The notes beneath the pieces are model-generated. The model was given only the letters and a program-made list of their open reading frames with translations, did no database searches and was not told the DNA's origin. A DNA stretch of 64,000 nt, taken from contig NZ_JAJOYU010000001.1 in the NCBI RefSeq assembly GCF_021290985.1, forward strand, positions 1-64,000. Reading direction: 5' to 3'. Origin of the DNA: Rheinheimera soli (GTDB lineage Bacteria; Pseudomonadota; Gammaproteobacteria; Enterobacterales; Alteromonadaceae). Each line of letters begins with the position of its first letter. Position 1 is the stretch's first letter. Of this stretch, positions 1 through 9,497 are shown piece after piece. The translations under genes and the position numbers were made by a program.

Positions 1-34
1 TTCTCTTTCTCGAAATCATGACCCGCAGACCTCA

Positions 35-748
35 TCAAGAACCCGGGGTATACCACTCAGTCCAGTCTTTAGTCAGCCAATACACCTGCAAACTTGCGGT
101 TTCAGCAGCCAGCTTTGAAAACAAATCATAGTTCGACAGGTTCACCGTTAATAAACAGTTCCAGCCACAATTTACCGGCCTGAAGGTTGCACTGGATGCA
201 GCATACACCTGTGCATTCAACTGATGCATTTGCGATAATTTCTTCACCCGAAGCGCATGGTAATCGCTGCTGATAAACAAATAATTTTTAGTTTTATCCA
301 GCTTTTTATCTAAGGTTGCAAATTCATGATAAGTAGTCGCACCGCCATCAAAACACGAAATAGCAGCATACTCTGTTTTTTGTTTTAACAAGGCTTCATA
401 AGGGGCGCAGTAAAGCGTGGTCATATAAACATGGACCGGGCGCTGCTGTGCATTAATCATTAAAGACAGCTGATTGATCCTGTTGATAGCACAATCCGGC
501 AAACTATGTTCATTGCCACCACAGCCCAGCAGCACATAATCACCATCAAAGTTGACAGGTAATTCAGCTGTGCTGATCTGCGAGCCGTACCATTCCCGCA
601 CCTGATTTGCCAGCAGGGTATTACCGCTCAGATAAAACCAAATCAGCAATAACCACAGCCCTTTGCGGCGATAGTACAAGCAGGCGAAAAAAAATAACCA
701 AAGAAATATATTCTGCGGATATAAAAAAGGTTCTAAAAAATCTTTCAC
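35..748 (-). CDS. DUF218 (YdcF/SanA/ElyC-type) membrane protein
   Basis: Predicted inner-membrane protein of about 237 aa. The first ~45 residues form two hydrophobic segments separated by a YYRRKG turn. A DUF218 domain follows, recognisable by DYVLLGCGGN near residue 68 and by SSDYHALRVKKL, which matches the family's S-x-x-H-x-x-R motif. I chose the GTG at 748 because AAGGA lies about 6 nt upstream; a GTG at 763 is also in frame but has no such site. DUF218 proteins such as ElyC and SanA act in envelope integrity, and ElyC is linked to enterobacterial common antigen and undecaprenyl-phosphate metabolism. The position divergent from wecC fits that role, but the precise function here is inference. 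Confidence 0.7.
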   Translation of the reverse strand: MKDFLEPFLYPQNIFLWLFFFACLYYRRKGLWLLLIWFYLSGNTLLANQVREWYGSQISTAELPVNFDGDYVLLGCGGNEHSLPDCAINRINQLSLMINAQQRPVHVYMTTLYCAPYEALLKQKTEYAAISCFDGGATTYHEFATLDKKLDKTKNYLFISSDYHALRVKKLSQMHQLNAQVYAASSATFRPVNCGWNCLLTVNLSNYDLFSKLAAETASLQVYWLTKDWTEWYTPGS

Positions 749-944
749 TTTGATTCCTTCCACTGAACTGTATCAGCAACTGGTAGCCACGATACCACAG
801 ACCTAATCAGTCACCATTCAGCTAACACTGTTATTTTATTAAAAATTTTCTTCAACAGCAGCTATCTGTCATCTAAGCTTTCTGGCGTGCTGTGATAAGA
901 TGTCGGCAAATAAAAACCAATATTGCAGGTTAATGGAGTTCAGT

Positions 945-2177
945 ATGTTTAAAACGGTATCGGTGATTGGTTTAGGCTATATAGGCTTGCCTACGGCAGC
1001 CATGTTGGCATCACGCAAGCTGCGGGTTATTGGTATAGATGTGAATCAACACGCTGTAGATACCATCAATCAGGGTAAAATTCATATTGTGGAACCTGAG
1101 CTGGACATGCTGGTACATGCCGCTGTAACAGGCGGTTACTTATCAGCCCAAACCAGTCCTGTGGCTGCAGATGCCTTTATGATTGCAGTACCTACGCCAT
1201 TTTTTGATGATCTGTCACCGGATTTAACTTATGTTGAAGCGGCGGTGAAATCTATTGCGCCAGTGCTGGCCAAAGGCAACTTAGTGGTACTGGAATCGAC
1301 CAGCCCTGTTGGTACCACTGAAAAAATTTGCCAGTGGATAAGTGAAGCCCGTCCGGATTTAACAGTACCAACTGACTCTTCTCAGCCTGACATTCACGTG
1401 GCTTATTGCCCGGAACGTGTATTACCTGGTCGTGTTGTGTATGAACTGATTGCCAATGACCGTATCGTTGGCGGTTTAACACCAGCCTGCTCTGAAAAAG
1501 CCAAAGCTCTGTATCAGACGTTTGTGACTGGTGAGTGTTTAATATCTGACGCCCGTACCGCCGAAATGTCGAAATTGACAGAAAACGCCTTCCGTGACGT
1601 CAATATAGCCTTTGCTAACGAGTTGTCGGTCATCTGTGACGAGCTGAAGATTAACGTTTGGGAACTGATTAAAATGGCGAACCGCCACCCTCGCGTAAAC
1701 ATTCTGACGCCAGGCGCAGGTGTAGGTGGGCACTGTATCGCTGTTGACCCTTGGTTTATCGTGCACTCAGCACCAGAGCAAGCGAAACTCATTCGCACAG
1801 CCCGTGAAGTCAACGACTTTAAACCTCAATGGGTACTGCAGAAAATTTTATCTACTGTAGCTAATCACGCTTTGCACAAGCCTTCTGTGGCCTGTTTTGG
1901 TTTAGCCTTTAAGCCAGATATCGACGATTTACGTGAAAGCCCGGCTTTGCACATCGTCAATGATTTAGCCGCAGCTTATCAGGGTAAAATCTATGCGGTA
2001 GAGCCGAACGTGGAACACACCAACAAGCTGGCTTCAAATGTCGAACTGGTGTCCGTAGCACAAGGTTTAAAAGCGGACATTATTGTGATCCTGGTAAACC
2101 ACAAAGGTTTTGGCGATTTGGATTTCAGTAAAAATAGCCTGATTAACGTGGTAGGTCCGTTACGCTCAGCTCACTAA
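945..2177 (+). CDS. wecC: UDP-N-acetyl-D-mannosamine dehydrogenase WecC
   Basis: Oxidises UDP-ManNAc to UDP-ManNAcA with two NAD+ in the cytoplasm, supplying the sugar that WecG transfers. The 410-aa protein (E. coli WecC is 420) has an N-terminal Rossmann motif GLGYIGLP, the central helix region LTENAFRDVNIAFANEL, the catalytic-cysteine motif GGHCIAVDPW (Cys264), and a C-terminal UDP-binding domain with FGLAFKPDIDDLRESPA. The ATG at 945 is preferred over 900 because GGAG sits 6 nt upstream and the protein then begins MFKTVSVIGLG as in the family. It is alone on its strand and ends at a strong terminator. wecB, which makes its substrate, is not in the window. Confidence 0.95.
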   Translation: MFKTVSVIGLGYIGLPTAAMLASRKLRVIGIDVNQHAVDTINQGKIHIVEPELDMLVHAAVTGGYLSAQTSPVAADAFMIAVPTPFFDDLSPDLTYVEAAVKSIAPVLAKGNLVVLESTSPVGTTEKICQWISEARPDLTVPTDSSQPDIHVAYCPERVLPGRVVYELIANDRIVGGLTPACSEKAKALYQTFVTGECLISDARTAEMSKLTENAFRDVNIAFANELSVICDELKINVWELIKMANRHPRVNILTPGAGVGGHCIAVDPWFIVHSAPEQAKLIRTAREVNDFKPQWVLQKILSTVANHALHKPSVACFGLAFKPDIDDLRESPALHIVNDLAAAYQGKIYAVEPNVEHTNKLASNVELVSVAQGLKADIIVILVNHKGFGDLDFSKNSLINVVGPLRSAH

Positions 2178-2204
2178 GTATCAGTCACTACTGATAAATT
2201 TGAC

Positions 2205-2233
2205 AAAAGGCCGGTGAAATCACCGGCCTTTTT
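2205..2233. terminator. Bidirectional intrinsic terminator after wecC
   Basis: Arms AAAAGGCCGGTGA and TCACCGGCCTTTT form a 13-bp perfect stem followed by T residues. It lies between convergent wecC and the binding-protein gene, and works on paper in both directions. Confidence 0.9.
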
Positions 2234-2264
2234 AGTTTGTTCTATTGGATGCAGAACCTCAGAT

Positions 2265-3119
2265 TCAATGTTCAGTTGTTGCCGCTGATTTATGCAGATA
2301 GTCCTGATAGACCTTTTCTAATCGCTCTGTATTGCTTGCGTCTACCCAGCTGAACATCGCCGTTTTGTATTCTGGTGTTAGCCACAACGCCATCAGCGCT
2401 TGGTTTATTTCAGCAATCAATTGCTGCCCAGCCGGACTTTTGTTGCAGGTAATATAAGACACCACATAAGGCGACGCATCCACCACTGCCCGGCTTTGGA
2501 TCTGCAATTTTTGTGGGTAGTGCTTCAGATAAAAGGCCATCCTCTCCGGATATTCCACCACGTAGTCAACTCGCTTTGATAACAGCAGCGCTGCAGCATT
2601 CACTTCACTGGTAAACTCATGAGGAATAAAATTAGCGTACTGCGTAGCATCCATCACAGAGGCAGGATAAAAACGGTTAGGCTGATAAGCTCCAAGTAAG
2701 GTCTTATCTTGCGCCAGTTGGCGTATGTCTATACTGCCATCAGCTTGCATAGCAGTATGCTGCTGCAGTGCTGCTGAAGTCCGAAAATGCACAGCTAAAC
2801 CAGGTAGTACAGTCACTGCTTTAGAGTACCAACGGGTTTTTGCTCTTTTTTCAGTGAAAATGGAACCAAAAGTGCACACACTGTAGTTATTTTGCAAAAA
2901 AGCCTGTTCCAGTCTGGGTAAATTTACAACTTTGATCTGGTGTGTCAGATGAGGCAGCTGTGCGACCAACAGTTTGTGCAGTACATCAAAGGTGCCCTGT
3001 TCCTGATAAACTCCAGTGGTGATTTGATGAGGCGGCCAGTCTGTTTTAAGCCAGGTTACCTGCGCTGCGATTAGGCTTTGGCAGCAGAACAAAGCCGCAA
3101 TGATCACAACTTTATACAC
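2265..3119 (-). CDS. Periplasmic solute-binding-like protein (SBP_bac_3 fold, TIGR02285-like)
   Basis: A secreted 284-aa protein with a signal peptide of about 18 residues ending LIAA-Q, followed by a domain like extracellular amino-acid-type binding proteins (TWLKTDWPPHQI, then FGSIFTEKRAKTRWYSKAV and VDYVVEYPERMAFYL). This resembles the TIGR02285 group, common in Alteromonadales and usually not linked to ABC permeases. None is encoded nearby, so a role in sensing or in binding an unknown ligand is as likely as transport. The start is GTG at 3119, which gives an immediate signal peptide. Ligand unknown. Confidence 0.75.
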   Translation of the reverse strand: MYKVVIIAALFCCQSLIAAQVTWLKTDWPPHQITTGVYQEQGTFDVLHKLLVAQLPHLTHQIKVVNLPRLEQAFLQNNYSVCTFGSIFTEKRAKTRWYSKAVTVLPGLAVHFRTSAALQQHTAMQADGSIDIRQLAQDKTLLGAYQPNRFYPASVMDATQYANFIPHEFTSEVNAAALLLSKRVDYVVEYPERMAFYLKHYPQKLQIQSRAVVDASPYVVSYITCNKSPAGQQLIAEINQALMALWLTPEYKTAMFSWVDASNTERLEKVYQDYLHKSAATTEH

Positions 3120-3180
3120 AGCAACCCCGGCTCTATTTACACTGAACTGAATTTAACCATAGCACAACGGAAGCCATTGC

Positions 3181-4446
3181 CTAACCTGCCGTGCTTTTTG
3201 TCTGACGCTTTTGCTGCACTCTGATTTGCCACAAGCAAGCAAGTACCAGCATCGAAGTGATTAACAGGTTTCCAGCTAAAAACAACCAGGCCGTTAATTC
3301 CACTGTCAGTTGATAGTTAAACCAGCAATAAGCCAGCGCTGTAAACATCACAGCAAAAGTGACCAACATGGCTTTGTACTGATTGGCACCTAATGAGGTC
3401 AGCAGCACTTCAAAGTAAGTTTTCAGTAAGGTGATCCACAAAGTCGCTAATACCAGATGTAGCATCAGCAGATGCTCTGGATCCAATGCCTCATTAAAGG
3501 AGATCTGATACAGCCAGTCGCCGATAGGCCACATCACTAAATAAGGCAAAGACAACAGGGGTAAAGTGAACAGAAACACCTTACGAAAAAACTTCAGCTT
3601 AGCGCCCAGCTCCGTCAGACGGCTTAAACGACTTAAAAATACCTGCGAAAATATCACCGGCAATAAGGTAATAGGCATAAATAAAATAAAGAGTTTTCTG
3701 AATTGCCCCAGCGCTACCAAAGTACTGAACAAGGCCAGAAAAATAAAAGGAATATTGGTCATAATGATGGCGAATACATCATGCAATGCAAAATGCAGCC
3801 GATGCCGTATATCCTGCCAGCCAAAGTAAGTGCTGAAATTGCGCAGATAAGGGCCAACACCAGCTTTCAGTTCAGGCCAGAGCACATTCAACCCCATAGC
3901 CACAGGCAACAAACTCGCGACCAACACAGCTTCGAGCATCGAATCCAGTTCTGTAATCACTCCACCGAATAACAACCCCACCACCACCAGCAGACTTAAA
4001 GCGCCGACAAACTGTGATTTTACTTCGACAAAAAACTGCTGCCGGCCTTTGAGATAACAAAATATGGCCTGACTGACAGCCCAAACCAGGCCTATCAGTA
4101 AACTCAGCAGGTACAGGTAATAAGGCACGCTGTCGTTGATCCAATAATCGATAGCCACAACACCGAAACACAACAACAAAAACACCAGAAAGCTCAGCAC
4201 CAGACTGTTGAATAACAAACTGATTTGTTGCTGTTTGGCGGAATAGTGGATCAGGTAAAAACTGACACCAAAAGCTATGGTTGGGAAAAACAGGTTCGCC
4301 AGCATATAGACATAACTAAAGACACCAAAATCGGTCGCCAGCAGTTGTCGCGCAACCACCAGATTCAGTAACCAACGCGAGCCGAAGTTCAGACCATGAG
4401 CCAGACTGTTATTCAGCAGCTTTTGCGCAAAATCACTGCGTAACAT
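3181..4446 (-). CDS. Wzx-like polysaccharide flippase (polysaccharide biosynthesis protein)
   Basis: A polytopic membrane protein of about 421 aa with roughly 12 hydrophobic segments and the polysaccharide-biosynthesis N-terminus (ARQLLATDFGVFSYVYMLANL). The expected job is flipping undecaprenyl-PP-linked O-units across the inner membrane. The ATG at 4446 is preferred to an upstream TTG because GGAG lies 7 nt before it. It overlaps the 3' end of the wzy-like gene by 14 nt, so the two are probably translationally coupled. It is the last gene of the leftward polysaccharide operon. A second flippase gene lies at 10558-11874; sequences of this class are too divergent to assign substrates. Confidence 0.8.
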   Translation of the reverse strand: MLRSDFAQKLLNNSLAHGLNFGSRWLLNLVVARQLLATDFGVFSYVYMLANLFFPTIAFGVSFYLIHYSAKQQQISLLFNSLVLSFLVFLLLCFGVVAIDYWINDSVPYYLYLLSLLIGLVWAVSQAIFCYLKGRQQFFVEVKSQFVGALSLLVVVGLLFGGVITELDSMLEAVLVASLLPVAMGLNVLWPELKAGVGPYLRNFSTYFGWQDIRHRLHFALHDVFAIIMTNIPFIFLALFSTLVALGQFRKLFILFMPITLLPVIFSQVFLSRLSRLTELGAKLKFFRKVFLFTLPLLSLPYLVMWPIGDWLYQISFNEALDPEHLLMLHLVLATLWITLLKTYFEVLLTSLGANQYKAMLVTFAVMFTALAYCWFNYQLTVELTAWLFLAGNLLITSMLVLACLWQIRVQQKRQTKSTAG

Positions 4447-5737
4447 GGACAAACTCCGCCTTTTTTGCTGTTGTATCAGCTGAGCAATGGATCAAAGCCG
4501 CTGCATTTATAAAACCCCAGACAGGCCACAACATACCAGAGCTGATGACATGACCTGCAATACAGGCCACCAAAAGCAATAACAGATTTAACAACACTAA
4601 AGTTGCAGCTAAATCGCTGGAAAAAAGCCGGATTAACTTTAAATTCTGAGCAATAAAGCCTGTAAAAATCCACAAAAAAAACATCAAACCAGCGACACCA
4701 TAAAAGATAAATAAATCAAAAGGATCCGACTCAGCCCAGTACTTCCACAGATGTTCTGAGACACCAATAAGCCCAACCCCAAAAAACCTGTGGCCTTCGC
4801 TGTAATAAAAACTCACCACCTGCCAGATCTCTGCAGCATATTTGTCGCGGTTAGATAACAAGACACCCAATAAACCTTGCTGCTGATAAATATGCTGTAA
4901 TTTCTCGGCCAGCCCCAGATGACTTAACAGTAAAGGCGCTTGCCAAATCAATAGGATAGCCGTAACTATCAACAGCACTAACATCAGTGCCAAACGCGAC
5001 CAGTTCAGACGGATAAGCTGCGGCATCAGCGGGATCAATAACACCAAAATAATGGTTCCAAGCAAACCCGTTTTGGTCAGCATTAAACTGGCGCACCACA
5101 CTGAGCTGACAGCTACCGCCAAAAAAATTAGCTTTTGCTGACGCCAGTAGTACTGCAATAACCAGGCGGATAACACCAATAGCACCACAGACAACTCATT
5201 CGCCGCATTAAAAAAACCTTTGCTGCCCAAATCGACCTGAGTCAGATGTTGTTGCGGCAAATAAGAGGTGTAGCCATAACCCAGGGCACCAAGAACAAAA
5301 TTAACTAATACAATTAGATAATTAACTACAAAAACCTGATGCATGGATTTCAGCGCAAAGGCTTTATCCAGCTGAGCCAGACTGAGCAAATAATAAAAAG
5401 CGATAAAAGGGGAAATCAGTTTGAGCATCAAGCCCATATCTGCAGCTAAAGAACCACCCAATTGTAGCCAGCTGTAAAAAGGCCCTGGCACCAGCAGCAC
5501 AAACAGGGCTGGAAACAACAAAAAGGCCTTTGCAGTCCGCAGGCTCAAGCAGGTGAGCATAAGATTTAGGATCAGCAGCTTGTAGAGCGCAGAAAAACCA
5601 AAGCTGCGGCCAAACTGATTCAGTAAAAAGCCATTAAAAGCATCGACTAATAAATAGCAGCTGCACAATAACAGGATCAGTTTATCCAGCGGCAACACCT
5701 GCTGGAAATACGCAGATAACCGCATTAAAGCCGCCAT
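4433..5737 (-). CDS. O-antigen polymerase/ligase-like membrane protein (Wzy-like)
   Basis: A 434-aa protein made almost entirely of hydrophobic helices (about 11-12), with one larger hydrophilic loop around residues 275-330 (LGLAEKLQHIYQQQGLLG through SEGHRFFGVGLIGVSEHL). That layout is typical of the Wzy_C/O-antigen ligase superfamily, whose active loop is periplasmic. In this operon, next to a Wzz-like and a Wzx-like gene, polymerase is the most likely role. Overlaps of 13 nt upstream and 14 nt downstream show tight coupling. Ligase (WaaL) cannot be excluded from sequence alone. Confidence 0.75.
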   Translation of the reverse strand: MAALMRLSAYFQQVLPLDKLILLLCSCYLLVDAFNGFLLNQFGRSFGFSALYKLLILNLMLTCLSLRTAKAFLLFPALFVLLVPGPFYSWLQLGGSLAADMGLMLKLISPFIAFYYLLSLAQLDKAFALKSMHQVFVVNYLIVLVNFVLGALGYGYTSYLPQQHLTQVDLGSKGFFNAANELSVVLLVLSAWLLQYYWRQQKLIFLAVAVSSVWCASLMLTKTGLLGTIILVLLIPLMPQLIRLNWSRLALMLVLLIVTAILLIWQAPLLLSHLGLAEKLQHIYQQQGLLGVLLSNRDKYAAEIWQVVSFYYSEGHRFFGVGLIGVSEHLWKYWAESDPFDLFIFYGVAGLMFFLWIFTGFIAQNLKLIRLFSSDLAATLVLLNLLLLLVACIAGHVISSGMLWPVWGFINAAALIHCSADTTAKKAEFVHVTQ

Positions 5738-6435
5738 AACATCAACAAAATAAAAGCGCAGCTAAAGCCAAAAAATGCACCAAACAATAACATCAGCCAC
5801 AAAGCCGGACGCTCACTTTGTTCTGGTGCTTTTGCGCTCTCTAACAGGTGCAAAGCAAAAGGTTGAGCTTTTTTCGCGTAGTCCAACTCGTATTGTGTGC
5901 GGTTTTGCTGTTGCTTTACCAGATCGGTGACCGGCACTTGTTGTAAGGTCGCTAACTCTTGTTGTTTTTGCTGAATAAACTGCTGGCGCCAACGCTGATC
6001 CCAGAGTCCGAGTACCAACGCCAGTTCAGTTTCTGCATTGGTTGCTGAATTGCTTTTCCACTTCAAGGTCACCAGATTACCGCGCCTTTTGTGTTCCACA
6101 CTTAACTGCTGCGCATTCACTGAACGGGCCAGCGACTGAAAAAAGTCAGGGGCTTTTAACCACAACAAAGCTCTGGACATGGCATCCGCTGAAGCGCCCC
6201 CCACATTGGCCGGATTTTTGTCGTTTGGATCATCACGTCGCGTTAAACGTTCGGTTTGCCAGTCGGTTAAGGTGACAACAGCAGTTGCCTGATAAGACAC
6301 AGCTGTGCTGAGTTGCACTATATACAATGCCGCCGCACCTAAAACCGCTGCAGCCAGTAACAGCAACCAAAACCGTCGGAGCAATACAGCGCTCAGGCTG
6401 ACAAAATTGGCGTGAGCTAATAAATTCTGACTCAT
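5725..6435 (-). CDS. Wzz-like chain-length determinant protein
   Basis: A 236-aa protein with one N-terminal transmembrane helix (about residues 24-46) and one C-terminal helix (about 212-235), enclosing a mainly hydrophilic, helical periplasmic region. This is the two-helix layout of Wzz/PCP proteins, which set polymer length for Wzy. It is shorter than classical Wzz (about 325 aa). Its ATG overlaps the GT2 stop codon by 4 nt (ATGA), and its stop lies inside the start of the wzy-like gene. Confidence 0.75.
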   Translation of the reverse strand: MSQNLLAHANFVSLSAVLLRRFWLLLLAAAVLGAAALYIVQLSTAVSYQATAVVTLTDWQTERLTRRDDPNDKNPANVGGASADAMSRALLWLKAPDFFQSLARSVNAQQLSVEHKRRGNLVTLKWKSNSATNAETELALVLGLWDQRWRQQFIQQKQQELATLQQVPVTDLVKQQQNRTQYELDYAKKAQPFALHLLESAKAPEQSERPALWLMLLFGAFFGFSCAFILLMLWRL

Positions 6436-7337
6436 TTTCTCGAAAACAACCCTTTGATGCCTTTGCTCAACAACTGCTGACGGAATTTAATCGCCCATTG
6501 TAATTTTTGTTTCAGGTAATAACGGATCTTCGTTGACCACAAGCCATAACGGCAGAAAAACAGCAAACGACCAAAAGACAGCTGTTGCTGCTCCATCACC
6601 AAACGATAAAATTGCTGGTTTTGTTTATTCCGCTCATTCATCAAGGGCAGATGTTTTTCAACAAAATAACTTTGTGCGGCCAGGCGTTTGGGTGAGGTGG
6701 TAATACGGCCCAGTTCATGCCCGACATGCACCACATAAGTGGCTTCGGCCAAACGCAGGGCTTTGCCGTATGCAGCGACTAAGCGGATCCACATATCGTA
6801 ATCCTGAAAAGCGGCCAGTCCAATATCAAAACCACCTTGCGCCAGCATGCGGCTGCGTTTTACCAGCACCTGATTGGATAAACAATGCACATCCAAAAGT
6901 TCGTTTAGACCGACAATGGCAGACTCAGGATAAAGTTGCTTGCGGATAGTGCCGTAATCCCAAAAGTAACTGGAACAGACAAAAGCATACTGATCGTCGT
7001 AGGCCTGATACAAAGACGTCAGACGATGAGGTAAAAACTCGTCATCATCATCCAGGCCAGTGACAAACTCACCTTTGGCTTCAGCTATCGCCAGATTACG
7101 AGCCGCACAAGCGCCCTGCCCTTTGTCCTGACGAAACAGACGCACCCTGGGCTCATCAGCATAAACACGATTTAAAGTCTCCCAGGTACTGTCTGTGGAA
7201 GCATCATCCACCACCAGTAATTCCAGATTGGGGTAATCCTGCACCAGTACTGAAGCAATGGCACGTTGCACCATATCTACCCTGTTAAACGTGGGCATAT
7301 AGACGCTGATCAAAGGTAAAGCGGACTGTTGCTGCAC
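6432..7337 (-). CDS. Glycosyltransferase family 2
   Basis: A cytoplasmic GT-A glycosyltransferase of about 301 aa. Family 2 signatures are SVYMPTFNR near residue 12, VVDDAST, and the metal/sugar-nucleotide-binding stretch VTGLDDDDEF. FQDYDMWIRL further on matches the usual ED-like catalytic region. It probably adds one sugar to the lipid-linked O-unit started by WecA. The GTG start at 7337 is the only codon placed correctly for the N-terminal motif. It sits in the operon between wecG (gap ~53 nt) and the wzz-like gene (4-nt overlap). Donor and linkage cannot be read from sequence. Confidence 0.88.
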   Translation of the reverse strand: MQQQSALPLISVYMPTFNRVDMVQRAIASVLVQDYPNLELLVVDDASTDSTWETLNRVYADEPRVRLFRQDKGQGACAARNLAIAEAKGEFVTGLDDDDEFLPHRLTSLYQAYDDQYAFVCSSYFWDYGTIRKQLYPESAIVGLNELLDVHCLSNQVLVKRSRMLAQGGFDIGLAAFQDYDMWIRLVAAYGKALRLAEATYVVHVGHELGRITTSPKRLAAQSYFVEKHLPLMNERNKQNQQFYRLVMEQQQLSFGRLLFFCRYGLWSTKIRYYLKQKLQWAIKFRQQLLSKGIKGLFSRK

Positions 7338-7390
7338 TATGCTTCTCTCTGTGATTCTTTTTATGATTCTTTTTGTTTTAATCGTTGTTA

Positions 7391-8116
7391 TCAGAGTTTA
7401 TTGGTTAAATATAACCAGGCATAAGTCACCAGATTTGACTGACGACCAATACGGGACGGCTGAGATAACAGCCGGTAGGCCCACTCTAAATGTAACTTGC
7501 ACCATAAAGCCGGCGCTCGCTGCACATGGCCTGTAAACACATCATAAGTACCACCAACACCCATATAATAGGCATCAGGCAGTTGCTGTTGGCATTTACC
7601 AATAAAAATTTCTTGCTTGGGTGACCCCATAGCTACAGTAACAATACGGGCACCACTTTGCGCTATACGGCGGATCAGTTCATTTTCATCTTTAAAATAA
7701 CCGTCTTGCGAGTCCACCACATTGACGCCCATGGCTGTCAGTTTGTCCACAGTTTCAGCCATCACTTGTGGCTTGGCACCCACCAGAAACACCGGCGTTT
7801 TAGTCACAGAGGCTTTGGCCATTAACGCCTGCCACAATTCACAACCGGGAATACGTTCGACTTTACGGCCTAATTTACGCCGCATCACTTTGACTACACC
7901 CATACCATCGGCATAACGGATATCAGCCTTATTCAGAATGCCCATCAATTCAGGATTTTTACTGGCAGCGATCACCTTCTCCGGGTTCATTGCAATAGCA
8001 GAACCGGCAAAGACTGTACCATCGTCCTGAATAACGTAATTGACCAGCTCAGCCATATCGCTGAATGCCATCACCCCTATGCCACCCACTGGGACTACTT
8101 CAGGTTGAATTGCCAT
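7391..8116 (-). CDS. wecG: UDP-ManNAcA transferase WecG (WecG/TagA/CpsF family)
   Basis: Transfers ManNAcA from the WecC product to GlcNAc-PP-undecaprenol. At about 241 aa it is close to E. coli WecG (246) and shares long conserved stretches: IRYADGMGVVKVMRRK, TPVFLVGAKPQV, SQDGYFK, IVTVAMGSPKQEIF, YMGVGGTYDVFTGHV and YRLLSQPSRIGRQ. The ATG at 8116 has AAGG about 10 nt upstream; a GTG at 8134 is also possible and adds six residues. It lies 32 nt after the GT4 gene. Together with wecA and wecC it indicates an ECA-like or ManNAcA-containing O-unit. Confidence 0.9.
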   Translation of the reverse strand: MAIQPEVVPVGGIGVMAFSDMAELVNYVIQDDGTVFAGSAIAMNPEKVIAASKNPELMGILNKADIRYADGMGVVKVMRRKLGRKVERIPGCELWQALMAKASVTKTPVFLVGAKPQVMAETVDKLTAMGVNVVDSQDGYFKDENELIRRIAQSGARIVTVAMGSPKQEIFIGKCQQQLPDAYYMGVGGTYDVFTGHVQRAPALWCKLHLEWAYRLLSQPSRIGRQSNLVTYAWLYLTNKL

Positions 8117-8148
8117 GCTTGTATTTACCTTCACTATAGTTATTTGTT

Positions 8149-9192
8149 TTATAACCCCAGGTCGCTGTAGAGCTGGTGTATTTTTGCCGCCACATCATTA
8201 ACCAGACAGTCTTTTGCATGCTGATGAGCTGACTGCTGCAATGCGGTATAGTCTGAATCTGACAAACTTAATAGCTGCTGAATTTTTTTCAGCAAGTTCT
8301 GTTGTAAAACTTGCTCATCTGTCTGATCTAACACCCAAAATGAGTCAGCACCCAACTGCTCTGCCGACCCATCAGTGAGGGTGGCAATCACCGGGGTATA
8401 ACAGACCATGGCTTCCGTCATCACCAGGCCAAAAGATTCATTACGCGATAAGCTTAGAAAACATTTGCTGCGCTGGTATAAAGCTTTTAGTTGTTCTGCA
8501 CTTTGGCCAGCTGCCAGCTGCAAATTGGGGTAGTCTTTTTTTAACTGCTCAAATTGCGCCTGATAAACCCCTGTGCCTACCACATAAATGGTTTTATCTG
8601 CCAGTTGCGGTAACAGGGCAATCAGCCTATCCATGCCTTTGTTTTTATCCAAAGCTCCGACATACAGCAGATCAATGTCTTTTTCTGCTCTGCTGAGTTG
8701 TTGTGCATCCGCATAAACTTGTGCAATGCCGGCAGATAATATGGCGGCTTTAGGTGCTGCGGTATAGCTTTTCGCCTGCAGTTTTTCACTGGTAAAAATC
8801 CACTGGTCAACAAAACCACAGCACCAGCGGTATAAAAAACCAAAAGGCTGATAATGGTAAATATCACTGCCATGACAAGTGACAACTATTTTTACCGAAG
8901 GTTTGCGCAGGTATTTATAAGCCAGAGCCAGCCAGATGGTTGGGTAAAAAAAATGCACATGAATAACATCGAAGCTTTTAAAACTCAGAATATAAGACCA
9001 GAAAAACTGTAAAAACAGCACCGGGTATTTCAACAGCCTGTTCAGCAAGCTGTCGTTATGCCAGCTCATATAAAAATAAGCCAAAGTCCGACGCTGCTGT
9101 AATGCCAGCACCTGATTTTTTACAAACTGGCCCTGAAAAGGTGCAGAGGGTTTAGGCCCCATATTGGTGATAATCAATACTGCTTTGGTCAC
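8149..9192 (-). CDS. Glycosyltransferase family 4
   Basis: A GT-B fold glycosyltransferase, 347 aa. It has an N-terminal acceptor domain with TCHGSDIYHY and a C-terminal donor domain with LLYVGALDKNKGMDRLIALL and the E-x7-E motif in SRNESFGLVMTEAMVC. The start is GTG at 9192 with AGGA about 8 nt upstream. It is the first gene of the leftward polysaccharide operon, so the promoter should lie in 9193-9497. Sugar specificity unknown. Confidence 0.87.
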   Translation of the reverse strand: MTKAVLIITNMGPKPSAPFQGQFVKNQVLALQQRRTLAYFYMSWHNDSLLNRLLKYPVLFLQFFWSYILSFKSFDVIHVHFFYPTIWLALAYKYLRKPSVKIVVTCHGSDIYHYQPFGFLYRWCCGFVDQWIFTSEKLQAKSYTAAPKAAILSAGIAQVYADAQQLSRAEKDIDLLYVGALDKNKGMDRLIALLPQLADKTIYVVGTGVYQAQFEQLKKDYPNLQLAAGQSAEQLKALYQRSKCFLSLSRNESFGLVMTEAMVCYTPVIATLTDGSAEQLGADSFWVLDQTDEQVLQQNLLKKIQQLLSLSDSDYTALQQSAHQHAKDCLVNDVAAKIHQLYSDLGL

Positions 9193-9497
9193 AGCCGGTA
9201 TCCTGCGTCAACAGCCCAACTCCTGATGGATGAAAACCATAAAGATCGGAGCTCTTCTAAAGAAATAGGGTTCGCCAACGTCTTGATTAACAGCGTAAAA
9301 ATCTATCAGGACGTTATAGGGTCACAGCAAGTGTGACAGAAATAACAATTAGAGCATTATTTTCTGACAAAGTCGTTATTCCTTTCAATTTTATCTCCCA
9401 CACGCCGTAGTCAGCCCTCTGTTCTTCACCTATAATCAGGCCAATTTAGTTTAAGTCAGTTCGCATTATTTCAGGCCAAAAAGCCGACGGAAACCAC
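9193..9497. promoter_or_regulatory. Divergent promoter region between the two polysaccharide operons
   Basis: A 305-nt gap with no gene. Toward wecA there is a perfect TATAAT at 9431-9436 with a weak -35 TAGTCA at 9408-9413 (17-nt spacer). I found no clear JUMPstart element and no good sigma-70 match toward the leftward operon. Confidence 0.5.
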